From Strongylocentrotus droebachiensis (Eukaryota > Echinodermata > Echinoidea > Camarodonta > Strongylocentrotidae): a stretch of 64,000 nt of DNA. Under the pieces are notes generated by a model that saw nothing but the letters and a program-made list of their open reading frames with translations, was not told the DNA's origin and did not search any database. Made by a program: the position numbers and the translations under genes. This document shows positions 1 to 10,826 of the stretch, in pieces. The stretch covers positions 37,044 to 101,043 of the forward strand of contig JAVYIG010007526.1 of NCBI GenBank assembly GCA_035222895.1. The letters are read 5' to 3'. The first letter of the stretch is position 1, and every line of letters begins with the position of its first letter.

Positions 1-389
1 TGCATGCGCATGCGCGAGCTAGCTGTCAAGAATCTCTTCGGGATATCGTGGTTATGGAATTTCTAGTCAAGGTCTGAATATCCTATTTCATCAGCGCAAT
101 CATGCCGTTAAGTGTGAAAATTTGTTCTGCAGACAGAAAAGTTAGAAAATTGTTACCACTAAATCCAACAGACATCGGAGGATTATTTGAATTGAGTGTT
201 AAATCATTGGTAATGATTGGAAAAAAATTAGGATTACATTTTACACACCACTGGTGTTGAAAGTAATGGTGTTCGATTTTTTAACAAGAAAACTAGAATT
301 GAACTTTAACACGAAAGGCAGAATTACTTCAACACCAAGAGTGGAATTGATTTTTTTAATTCTATTTCTCATCTTAAAATAATATCATA

Positions 390-960
390 ACGTAACAAGA
401 AACCACAAAGAGAAGGAGGCGGGCGCCAAAAGAATGCTTGTGGGGGCGAGAAGCCGGGAATCATTTTTACATGGCCTTAGTGTGGAAGAATAGAAAAAGC
501 AGTAGTGCCCCCTGAAAAGAATTACTCTTCTAATAGTTCACGCATAATTGATTCCTTGTGAAGTGTAGTGAGGCAGTGATAATATCTTTATGTTGACATT
601 CGTTTTCATAACTATTCGATACATGACATATTTTTACATTTCTTTCGGTTTTGGCATACAGAATAACAGATACACAATGCAAATCTCTCTCTCTCTCTCT
701 TTCTCCCTCCTTCAGCCATCCATCCAGTCATTCTATTTCTCTCTCTCTCTCTGTCTCCCGGCCCTTCTGTCTCTCTCTCTTTCTCATTCAATTAATATTT
801 TAATTTCCCTCTAACAGTAACATTCTTTCACCCCCTCGCTCTCACCCACTCATTAATTAAGAAGAACACACTTGGTGGTGAATAGGGACACAGATTCTAT
901 AGAAAATAAAGAGGCCAATTAAAGCAACTTATTGAACGTACAACTTTTAGGAAGACAAGG
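390..960. repeat. Dispersed CT-bearing repeat (family R1), copy 1
   Basis: The segment begins near a GGCGGGCGCCAAAAGA block that recurs at about 3800 and 9160, and carries CT microsatellite runs at 680-800. The same order of blocks (GGCGCC block, GCCCCCTGA, a TTGACA-CTCGTTTTCAT stretch, CT run) is seen again at 3790-4290 and 9125-9520, so these are diverged copies of one interspersed family. Short open frames here are translated CT repeat and are not genes. Confidence 0.65.
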
Positions 961-2540
961 TGAACTTCAAAGGTTAGCTTTGAGTACAATATACAACCCT
1001 ACAATACGGAACCGTTTATGGGCAATCACAAGACATCAGTACCAGACTTAAAGGTGAATTCCATTCATATTGAATTAGGTATCGTTAGAAAGGTTATTTT
1101 CAGTTCTTCATTTTTGTTTTTAGGTTCATTGTCAATAAACATAAGGGGAAGGAGATATAATGGAATGAAGTTACGAGAATCAAGTTTTTCTGAGAGAATT
1201 TCGTCTACGATACCATAAGGAGGTTTGGGCGTGTGACGTCATTCCGTGGACTACTCACAACACGGTCACCGCGCGCGCATTCTATTCGCAATCAGATAGC
1301 ACTGCAGGGTACATAATCAGCGTGAAACTATAGATGTTATATCGGGATGATAATCATCAGTAAAAATGAGAGAAGACAGCTCAAATGAACTAGAAATGAA
1401 TAGAGTATGATGAAGAAGAAGTTAGTAGCAGTGATGATGGTAAAGAAAGTGAAGATGATGGTAAAGAAAGTGAAGATGATGGTGAATTGGGCGAATGTAA
1501 AGACGACAAGAATGTAAACGCTGATCGAATCGTGATGCGGGAGTTGCAGCTGCAGCTACCCTAGGCCTAGGAAGCTCCGAGACGACGCCTATACGCCAAA
1601 GGCGTCGGATCGAGCTTCAGCGGGTGCATAGGGAAACATTCAAACAGCGGGTTGGGCGACATTATCTCAAAATATGCAAAGGGAGTAATTACAATTTTGG
1701 CTTACTAGGTTGCTCGACTTCTCTGAGCATCTGGATGGCCACTTGAAATTATAATTTGAAGAAAATTAGTATTCGATGGGGAAAATGGGGGTGATTCTTC
1801 GTCCTACCCCAACGATTTTCCTGTTGTATCGTCGATTCAACATGCATGGCGAAGAGAAAGTACCGCACTACCGCGCCGTCTCTTTGCTGAGTTTTTCTCT
1901 CGATCAGCAGACATTTCAACTAGACACGAAGTAATTACAAGCCGAGGAATACAACTGTTTTAGCTCACCTGCATTCTGATCGCGGTCTCCTTGCTTAATT
2001 TGTTTAAATTGCTTAGATTGACAGACGTTTTAGCTAATTATAACCCGAGAAAAACAACTATTATCTCCCAAAAATGTCACGCTGCAATACACCGAAACAC
2101 AGTGAACACTGCACTACGAATGGCTGAGCTGAGCTATCGCGAGTTTTCCCCGTGCCACGAGATTCAAGTTACGCTAATTATCAAAACAAAACATAGGCGA
2201 AGCCGGTGTGTCAGGATCTGCAAGACGATCAATTTTACAGTACCAAAGGTCAATATTTCAAGGAAACCAAACATCGGGAAGTAACCAATGCTTATATAAT
2301 TGAAAGAATGTTTATTACTTTATTGTATATTCGATAAAACACTTCATTAAATATCACAAAAATTGCAAAATCTACTAAACAAATGACCCATGTTTGTGTA
2401 CGTATTTACATTGAAATAATACGTTGTACTTCCGGGTTTAGGAACAGTCCACGGAGATACGTCACATACACTACGTCACGAACGAGAATATCACCGCTTC
2501 CGGGTTCCTCTGCTTACACTATTGATCTTTCTAAGTCTAA
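961..2540. other. No recognised gene; small acidic-codon minisatellite
   Basis: I see no recognisable protein family here. At about 1423-1490 an 18-21 bp unit (GAAGATGATGGTAAAGAAAGT-like) is tandemly repeated and would read as acidic Glu-Asp-Asp-Gly-Lys repeats. It lacks a convincing start codon, and the frame closes within about 70 codons. It could be a fragment of an exon or a plain minisatellite. The remainder is AT-rich unique-looking sequence. Confidence 0.4.
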
Positions 2541-2559
2541 TAATAATTTAACAACACAT

Positions 2560-2880
2560 GCAAATTTCTGTCAATCAATATATTGTATTCCTTATGTCAT
2601 CAGCATTCCAACAATAGCAAACATGCATATTTTCATCACTTTCTTCCCAATTCACCTTTAATAATATGAAAGCAAACTGAATATAAACTCCGGGTGATAC
2701 ACCTCCCCCCCCCCTCTCTCTCTCTCTCTCTCTCGCAGTACAGTCGGAGAGAAAGACATGCCCTCTTAACCCCCAGCCCCTCCCCCTAAAGCTAGGCTGA
2801 TAATTTACCACATTATCTAGCTTATTCCAGACAGTCGGTCTTACAATAAACTAATAATATATATTTGTTTAAACCGAAAA
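2560..2880. repeat. Dispersed repeat R1, partial copy with CT run
   Basis: It contains the AATATGAAAG-type block, a C-run and a CT run (2700-2740), then a block ending in CTTATTCCAGACAGTCGGTC that recurs at about 4933. The shared order with 4790-4985 and 33950-34160 marks it as a truncated member of family R1. Confidence 0.6.
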
Positions 2881-3039
2881 CAAGGATAAAGAAGGAAACG
2901 CTACTTACATGTAATAAAGCCAAATCATATGCACAGCTTATTGGGCGCAGAATATGGCGCAACTTTTTGTTTGGTTACCAATAACTGCAGTTAAAAGATA
3001 GAAGTAAAGTTTTTGTGCTACTTGATTTTATACAAAAAG

Positions 3040-3524
3040 GGATTATGGTCACAATAACCTTTCAGTGTAATTGATTAAAAATAGTGCGCCCCATGATTCA
3101 CATCCACTGGCAAATATATCTATTTGGTCATTAGATGAAAGGCAAGGTTGCGGAATGTAAGCAACAGTCGGTCGCCATTCCTACTCTTTATACAACCATA
3201 ATGTGGCAATTTACTCTTTCAGCTTGGACTCGCAATGATTCGTTTCACGGTTCATTCTACTTTGTATATTCTACTGTTCGGGGGATTTAGCGGAGAGAGA
3301 GATAGAAGAATATTCTCACCATTACCCACCATGTATTATTCTTCTTATGTGTTCATCGTCATTTCAATGCTATTTGAAATATTTGGATGACAATAAACGA
3401 CATTGGGGTACTACTTTTACGTACCGTCTCATTGTGGCTATCGCAGGCCAGATAAATTCATCATAACCAGGTTTAATAATACGAAAGAAAATTGAATTTG
3501 AATCCTGGGCCAACCAGTCAACCC

Positions 3525-3564
<40 letters not shown>

Positions 3565-4290
3565 TCACTCATTCGTTGTTTTTTCTCTCTTTCTCTCCGA
3601 CTGGCTCATTCAATCTATTTGGTTCTCTCTCTCTCTCTCAATTGACCTCTCTCAATACAATTGGGTAATAATTGTATAAATGATGTATTTTCTCTTAAAT
3701 TTATTTCCGATCTACATTAAAGATATCACCAAATTATATATTTATCTGAAACTAAAAATATCAAATTGCCATCCCCCCCCCCCCCCCAACAACAAAAAAG
3801 AAGAGGCGGGCGCCAAAAGATTGCGTGCGGGGAAGATAAACTAGTGATATTTACTTAGCCTCACTGTGGACGAAAACAAAAGCAGCAGCGTCCCCTGAGA
3901 GAATAGTTCCTCAATGGTTCACGCATGATCTATCTTGTGTAATGTAGTGAGGTAGTTATAAAATCTCGTTATTGACACTCGTTCTCATGACTTTTCAAAT
4001 CATGGCATATTTCAATTTCTTTCGCTTTTGGCATACATAATAGCTGGTACACAATGACAGTTAATCTCTCTCTCTCTCTCTACTATCGATCTTTCAGCTA
4101 TTCTCTTTCTCACTGTCGGTCTCCCAGCCCTCTCTTTCTCTTTTCTCTATCTCTTTCACTCAATATTTTAATTTTGCTCTTAGTATACCACCTGTATCTT
4201 TTCACCTGGCCCCCTCTCTCTCACTCACATTTACTCGGTCAATGGGCAAACAACTGAAAGCACCCTCCCGCCTAGACACAATTATAATGT
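3040..4290. repeat. Dispersed repeat R1, two abutting copies
   Basis: One copy spans about 3040-3700: a GCAACAGTCGGTCGCCATTC block at 3162, a GTGGCAATTTACTCTTTCAG block, then a CT run at 3528-3560. Another starts at about 3795 with the GGCGGGCGCCAAAAGA block and has CT runs at 4060-4220. A C homopolymer at 3773-3787 sits between them. No gene. Confidence 0.65.
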
Positions 4291-4299
4291 TTTGTAAAT

Positions 4300-5450
4300 T
4301 CTTTTGGCAGTTAGGACACTTTTTTGCATTTTTCCGAGTTGTGTTTCGCTATTTGGTACTAGAGGATAATCAAAACAAGAAACAACAATTATAGTTTATT
4401 CTATTACCTATGTTTTCAATACAATATCAGTTTTTGTCGTTTGTTTTCATCCAGCTTTATGTATAGACAAAATTAGCAACGTTTTTTTTTAAATAAGCAA
4501 CAATCGTTCGCCATTTGTTCCAACCGTGACGTGGCAAATTCCTCTTTCAGGTAGGACTCATAATAATTCGTGTTACAGTTGATTCAGCTTGGTTGTTTCC
4601 ACTGTTCAGAGGATTTAGCAGAGAGAGAATGAGATAGAAGTGAACGAAGATGAGTTATTCCTTTTATTTGTTCATCGTCTCTTCAATGCTACTTGAATAA
4701 TTTGATGACAACAAACATTGCGATACCATTCATATGAAACCGGCAAATATGGCAGTCACATGGCAAATAGGTTCATCAGTACCACACTTGATAATATGAA
4801 AGAAAACTGAATTTAAACCCTGGACCATACACAACCCCTCTCTGTCTCTATCGCAATACAATCGGAGAAATAGACGTGCCTTCTTAACCCCTCCCTCCCT
4901 GGAAGCTACGCCGCTAATTTACAACAATTTGTAGCTTATTCCAGACAGTCGGTCTTACAATAAACTAATAATATATATTTTCTACTTCATGCCAAAAAGG
5001 ATTGTGGTCACGATAACTTTACAGTGGAATTAGTTGAAGATATAGTGCGCCCTATATTTCACATCCACTGGCAAATATATCTAACTGGTCATTAGAGAAA
5101 AAGCAAGGTTGCTGAATATAAGCAACAATCGGTCGCCATTCCTACCCTTTATACAACCATGATGTGGCAATTTACTCTTTCAGCTAGGACTGACAATGAT
5201 TCGTTTCACGGTTGAATCTCCCTGTTCGGGGGATTTAGCCAAAAGAGAATATTCTCACGATTCTCCAAGATGAATTCTTCTTCTATTCATCGTCATTTCA
5301 ATGCTATTTGAAAATATTTTGATGGCAATAAACGACATTGTGGTACTATTTTTAAGTACCGTCGCATGGCTATCGCTGGACAGATACATTCATCAGAACC
5401 AGGTTGAATAATTTGAAAGAAAATTGAATTTGAACCCTGGGCCAACCAGC

Positions 5451-5494
<44 letters not shown>

Positions 5495-5960
5495 GCAATT
5501 GGAGAAATAAACGTGTCATCCCCCCTCTCCCTTTGGATCTACGCAACTGGTTTACAACAAACTATATATATATAGTTTATGATTCTAGAAAGTAGGTCTT
5601 ACAATAAAAATTAAATAATAACATTGAAACAAAAATGGTGAAGTACATGCAAATACCTCTCATGGCTACCCTTTCCGATGTTTTTAATGGGCTGGTCTTT
5701 TGAAGTGCATTATTTATCACAGTCATGATAAAAATGAAATATTTTCAATATGGAGTTTGTATCATTAGTTTACATAATGATGATGAAAAATAGTTGGTTT
5801 ACAATAATAAACTTCGATAATTTAAAAGAAAAGTGAAATTTAACCCCGGGCCATACTCCCTTAAATTTCTCGCAATACGATATGAAAAATGTTCGAGTCT
5901 TGTTGACCCTAACCCATACTTGGGGTTAGGATCAAATTTGCAACTGCTTTACATCTTTAT
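4300..5960. repeat. Dispersed repeat R1, further copies
   Basis: Copies begin with GCAACAATCGTTCGCC-type blocks at about 4497 and 5121. Each is followed by GTGGCAA..CTCTTTCAG and GGATTTAGC, and then by a tail of the AATTGAATTTGAACCCTGGGCC type at about 4803, 5420 and 5830. The copy at 5020-5510 has a long CT run at about 5454-5495. Divergence between copies is clear, so the family is old. No coding frame of note. Confidence 0.65.
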
Positions 5961-6063
5961 CTGAGACAATAACTCTTTAGTATGATAAATGAAAAAAAAC
6001 TGGAAACAAGGATGATGAAGTTAATGTTTGTATATAATGTTTGTATGGATACATCTGTTAAGT

Positions 6064-6122
6064 GATTAGAGACATTATGTGTAAAGCGCTATTATAGCGC
6101 TTTACACATAATGTCTCTAATC
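6064..6122. repeat. Near-perfect 59-bp palindrome
   Basis: Two 28-base arms (starting GATTAGAGACATTATG) are exact reverse complements around a 3-base centre (TTA). The unit lies directly against the larger inverted repeat at 6122-6386. Extruded, it would form a 28-bp stem hairpin. It could be the tip of a foldback transposon or a replication-slippage product. Confidence 0.85.
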
Positions 6123-6386
6123 TTGCAAATATCACATTTTCATACTCACTATGGTAAATCATTGAATTTTAAAAGACCAGCCAATTACAAACCTGGAAAA
6201 AGATAACATTATTGTTGTAATAATAAATAACTAATAATATTCCGATTTTATATAATATAAAATCGGAATATTATTAGTTATTTATTATTACAACAATATT
6301 GTTATCTTTTTCCAGGTTTGTAATTGGCTGGTCTTTTAAAATTCAATGATTTACTATAGTGAGTAAGAAAATTTGATATTTGCAAG
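6122..6386. repeat. 265-bp inverted repeat (foldback), about 130-bp arms
   Basis: The arm beginning CTTGCAAATATCA at 6122 returns in reverse complement ending TGATATTTGCAAG at about 6386, with the symmetry centre near 6254 (CCGATTTTAT / ATAAAATCGG). Only a few mismatches are seen over the arms. The right arm (GGTTTGTAATTGGCTGGTCT onward) recurs singly at about 34230-34360, so one half is a member of a dispersed repeat and the palindrome arose by inverted duplication of it. No internal gene. Confidence 0.85.
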
Positions 6387-6710
6387 ATATAATGTTTGTA
6401 TCATCCGTGTACATAATGATGATGAAATAGTTTACACCCGGTAGCGTCAATGGTGTTAATACTGTCGTCTAATTATTGAGGGCCGTGCAATCCTGTTAGT
6501 ATCCCTTTGAATTAGCGTTTTGTGTTTAACTTAATGTTTTGATGATAGGCAAAATGTCACAAATTATTGTCTTGGAGTTTATGCTTATTTGCATCTTTCT
6601 CACGTTCTGCTTGGTTGGTTGGTGCTGGAGGATTAGCATGAAATTAAATTGTTTTGTTTGCATTATCATATCTATTTCTTACACATTCTATTTCCAATAT
6701 TTTCTTAATG
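6387..6710. other. No feature seen
   Basis: The first 50 bases continue the repeat found again near 34315-34365 (ATAATGATGATGAAATAGTTTAC). The rest is AT-rich and carries only a short open frame rich in hydrophobic codons without any recognised motif. Confidence 0.4.
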
Positions 6711-6713
6711 ACT

Positions 6714-7150
6714 TTGAGAAGTGCCCCTTTCCCTCCTCAAATGTGCTCATTTTCACCTTTGGTAAGAATCCTGTCCAAATCTGATAGGCGCCTCTTTTAA
6801 TTTGACAAGGGTCCCCCTCTCATAAATGCCCCTATTCAAATATGATAAGTGCCACTTTTACGTTGACAAGTGCCTCTTTTCTTTGTATTAAATGCCAAAT
6901 TCCTGTTTCATTACTGCATCTTTTTCTGTGTAATAAGTGCCCCTTTACATCTTAATGAGTGCCTATTTTAGATACAAAAAGTGCCCTTTTCCTTTATAAT
7001 AAATATCCCTAAACCCTACTTATAGGTGCCCCTTTTCGGATGCGAGAGGTGTCCCTTTTGACATCTCTGATAAATGCCCTTTTTACTTTGACACATGTCC
7101 CTTCTTTTTTCTGAGTGGACTTTTCCCTTCTGATAAGAGCCCTATTTCTT
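6714..7150. repeat. Degenerate minisatellite of GTGCCCCTTT units
   Basis: A unit of about 25-35 bases built on (A)AGTGCCCCTTTT, often followed by TTGACA or a short AT spacer, repeats about 12-14 times with substitutions. A weaker stretch of the same flavour lies at about 3050-3190 bases from the start of the final 4 kb (63000-63190). No reading frame is maintained. Confidence 0.7.
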
Positions 7151-7930
7151 TTTGTGGTGCATCCCGAGTGTGAAAGACTCTCCGCCACCCTTGCAGTGCA
7201 ACGTCGAAACCCGACACGAATACTTAAATTCATAATGTTTATTCATGCGAGCGAGGTATTTTCGAAATTTATATTTCATTTCCTCGACCTGATCGCGTTC
7301 AACTAGACTTGTTGACGTTGTATGTTAGTAATTCATCGTAGGCTGCTTTATGTAGGTCGAAACAGGGAGTCGACTTCTGATAACTTGTCATACTTTCTCA
7401 ACTACAGCAAGTTACATCGCATTTTCCGAATGGGGATCTTAATGCAAGCAAAATCGGACACTTTATTATTTGGCTGGCATTGTGATTCAAAAGACTCTTG
7501 TTAAAGTGTTCTTCATTCTCACACTTTACACCAGTTTGAGCCGTTTATTGAACGTCGTACGCGTTGAGCGGTGATATAGTACACGGAATATTATCATGGA
7601 CAACTTCCTTAGGAGTCCTAACCAGTTAAACAACTCATCTTCTACCTAAACTAAAGCCAGCGAATCACGTCATTGACCTGCGCTTAAATGCCTACTGATT
7701 GATTATACAATTAAAGTGAGTATTTCATACTGTTTTTAATATGATATATTTTGGCGTAAAAGAAGTGCCCCTTTCACCTCAATTTAGAGGGCTTTGTTAT
7801 TGTTAGTTAACGGGTGTGTGTTAATATGAGTGTTGGTTTGTAAGCGGTTGTGTTTTCATGGATGTGAGGAAATCAAAACGAAACAATTTAGAACAAATTG
7901 AAGAAAAATGTATTCTTTATGTCCATATAA
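7151..7930. other. No feature seen
   Basis: Unique-looking sequence with only short open frames on both strands and no recognised domain. Confidence 0.35.
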
Positions 7931-8320
7931 ATGTAAAGTTGTCAAGTTTGTCTGTTTGGTGGTGTTATTGTTACAATTCAGGTTCTTGGAAAGTATGTAT
8001 CATAGACAAAGTAACAAACTATCTTGCCTAAATCTGCACTTTATACCATTCAATACCAAACAGTTAAGTTGTCAAGTTTGTCTGTTGGTGGTGTTATTGT
8101 TACATTTCATGTTTTTTTAAAGTATGTTTCATAGGCAAAGTAACAAACTATCTTGCCTAATTCTGCACTTAATACCATTCAATACACAACAGTAAAGTTG
8201 GTCTGTTTGGTGGTGTTTTTTTGACAATTCATGTTTTTTTAAAGTATGTATCATAGACAAAGTAACAAACCATCTTGCCTAAATTTGCACTTTATACCAT
8301 TCAATACCAAACAGTAGGTC
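7931..8320 (+). repeat. About 130-bp tandem repeat, three copies
   Basis: The unit starting AAAGTTGTCAAGTTTGTCTG occurs at about 7933 and 8063 and in shortened form at 8191, a period of 128-130 bases. Each contains AAAGTATGTATCATAGACAA and ends near TACCATTCAATACCAAACAG. Copies differ by a few substitutions and small indels. The open frame across the first two copies is a by-product of the repeat. Confidence 0.85.
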
Positions 8321-9124
8321 TACATAATATGGAGTTTATTCATGTTATTAACACTTGCCTTTTAGTTTCTATACCCGTACAAAAAGGGAGTGACTTAATT
8401 AAACGCGGAGAACTACCCTAAAGGCACATCTTATCTTGAATTTGTAAAGATATTGTCAGTTATCTTACCACAAATATGTAACGATATCCAAAATTGAATG
8501 TACATGTAGTATGCCCCCAAAATATAAAAAAAAACGAGGAGTTAATTACGACAATTTCTATGCCAGCTTCAGAAAAGTAAAGTTGCACCGTGTTCAGAAT
8601 GATTCCTTACTCTAGGGTTCCTCCCCAAAGTTCTGGCTGTAATGCCCTCTTGCGCACACTCTACAGCGAAAGCAGCAGGCGAGTCGTCAGCAACGCACAG
8701 CACAATTTTGTTTCGATTCTCTACCACTTGTTATAACTAATTAAGGAAGAGTTTGAGGCTAATTGAGTAAACATACCCAATTTCTATTATTTTCTGGTTA
8801 AGATATTCACACTCAAGACCCAAATTACCCCCCCCCCCAAAAAAAAAAAAAAAAAAAAGTTTAGAAAATGCTAGTAATTTCGGGAGATCTAATTGACACT
8901 ACACCATTTGACCCATATGGGACTGGCCACTCATGAGTTCGTTAAAAGCTTGATGCATTTTTTTGAGAATTTAATTTAGTTCCCTATTGAATACCCTAAT
9001 CTTTAAAATGGTAGTTTGGTAATTAAAATGAAATATGAAATATTTTTTGTCTAAATCATCAGTAGTAGTTTATACAATTATTTGAGATCTACATCTATCA
9101 CAAAATTAATTTGTTATCTTAAAC
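8321..9124. other. No feature seen; short C and A homopolymers
   Basis: AT-rich sequence with a C10/A18 homopolymer junction at about 8828-8858. No gene or structured repeat was recognised. Confidence 0.35.
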
Positions 9125-9520
9125 TAAAACTTTGAATAACAAGAAACCACAAAAAGGCGGGCGCCAAAAGAATGCTTTTGGAAACTAGAAGTTAGGAATA
9201 ATGTTCACTTGGCCTTAGTGTGAAAGAATAGCAAACCAGCAATGCCCCCTGAAAAGAATCGCTCTTCAAATGGCTCATTATCGGTTTCTTGTGTAGGTTA
9301 GTGAGGGTGTTGATAATATTTTAATGTTGACACTCGTTTTCATAATTACTCGGGACATGACATTTTTTCAATTTATTTGGCTTTTGGCATACAAAATAAC
9401 TAGTACATGTCTTCCGGGCCGTTTTCTCTCTCTCTCTCTCACTTGATATTTTAATTTCCCTCGTAGTAACATTCTTTCTCCTACTAGCTCTCACCCACAC
9501 TATAGTTAATTTATCTCCCA
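9125..9520. repeat. Dispersed repeat R1, copy
   Basis: It starts with AAGAAACCACAAAAAGGCGG and the GCGCCAAAAGAATGC block and matches the order of blocks at 390-960, including the CT run at 9425-9444 and the CTCACCCACAC tail. The open frame in it on the minus strand is repeat-derived. Confidence 0.65.
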
Positions 9521-10580
9521 TTCGCTTATGCTTTTTTTTTCTCTCTTTGTTATTGATCTATTTATTTTATTCACATCAAATAATTTCCATTGACGCATAC
9601 TCTCAGTTAATCCCCCTCTTCATTCGTCCCCGTCCACCTTATCGTGCATGTTGATGCCGGCGGGCGTACACCCCGCCGCCACACCTCCCCCCAAAAATAC
9701 TTCAATATGCAGCGAAAATTATCTACGGAACTTGCAGCCATGGCAGTTGATGTGCCGATGCGGGCTGCCCAGAAATAATATGAATGTACCCCTCATTGAC
9801 AAGCACATGCGGCCGCATCCTTCGTTCTCTTGTGTGCGTGTGTGCGTTTGTGTTTTGGAGGGGGTACAAATTTCGTCTATCTGTTCGTGGATATGACGTT
9901 GATACTTGTCCTCCTTTCAAGTAGAAAAGAACAAACATATAAAAACTATTTAAAAAAAATTATATATAACTTAGAAACAATGTTACAATTGACCCATCAC
10001 GAATAAATATCTCTTTAATAGTAGACCAGCCAAGATGTGCCTATTTTTACTTTGGAGGAAATTTGTGGTAAATGCATGTCTTCCATGCTTAATCTCTTGG
10101 AACATTCTAAGGCATATGAATTCGCTTGATGTCACGCAAATTTTTCTGAAAAACATTTGTAGTTTTACGCTCAAAATTTGATAGACAAATTCAGATTTTT
10201 AGTTTTTGATTCAAATGTATACCATATCTGAGTTTTCAGTTGACATGATTTTTCTTGAGTCGGAAGTAATAAACCTGTCTAGTAATTTAGGGTTATCACA
10301 CTGCCTGTGCACTTTTTTTTTTTTTTTAACAATTTTGTTTTATTTCTCCAGATGTGTAATACAAACCATGACATACAATTGAATAAAATAAACGTGTTCA
10401 ATATTGATGCTTTTACATAAACATAATTAAACACAAACTTATTTGAAGTATAATATAACTTAGCAACAAAGTAAACGTATAAGTACCTAAACATAATATG
10501 TCAATTGTAAATGTTATTTACTTATATATTACAAAAAAAACAAATCTGGAGATAATTTTACTGAAACAATCCTGCCCCCT
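9521..10580. other. No gene; fragment of dispersed repeat R2
   Basis: Most of the stretch is unassigned. At about 10190-10285 a block (TGAGTTTTCAGTTGACATGA, then GAGTCGGAAGTAATAAACCT) matches 36030-36090, part of a second dispersed family (R2). The GC-richer patch at 9650-9850 has no recognisable coding signal. Confidence 0.45.
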
Positions 10581-10584
10581 CCCT

Positions 10585-10710
10585 GCCCCCTCCATCACAC
10601 AGACATACTCACCCTCTATCACACAAACATACTCACCCACTCACACACATACTCACCCACCCACCCACCCACCCACCCCCCCCCCCCCCCCACACACACA
10701 CACAGTACTC
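10585..10710. repeat. CA/CACC simple repeat next to LINE 3' end
   Basis: Runs of ACTCACCC, CACC, C(15) and CA lie just downstream (on the minus strand) of the LINE ORF2. On that strand this reads as GT/GGGT-rich repeats and could be the 3' tail of the LINE or a pre-existing microsatellite into which it inserted. Confidence 0.7.
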
Positions 10711-10826
10711 ACTCAGTGGATGTCTGCCAACATTCTCAACTTAAGAAAAATATACTAAATAAGTTATCCAGGCCGCAAAATCGAGTTACGCTTTTAACAA
10801 GCTCACGGTGGAGAAGAAAGCAAATC

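Noticed and set aside
590-814. Open frames over CT, CA and GA microsatellites (also 4054-4257, 10498-10758, 31120-31590, 61834-62022, 63353-63775)
   Set aside because: The translations are Ser-Leu, Thr-His or Arg-Glu strings set by the repeat; no start context, domain or splice signals.
1330-1500. Acidic EDDGKE repeats as a coding exon
   Set aside because: In-frame stops precede and follow, and no splice sites give a longer frame; kept only as a minisatellite note.
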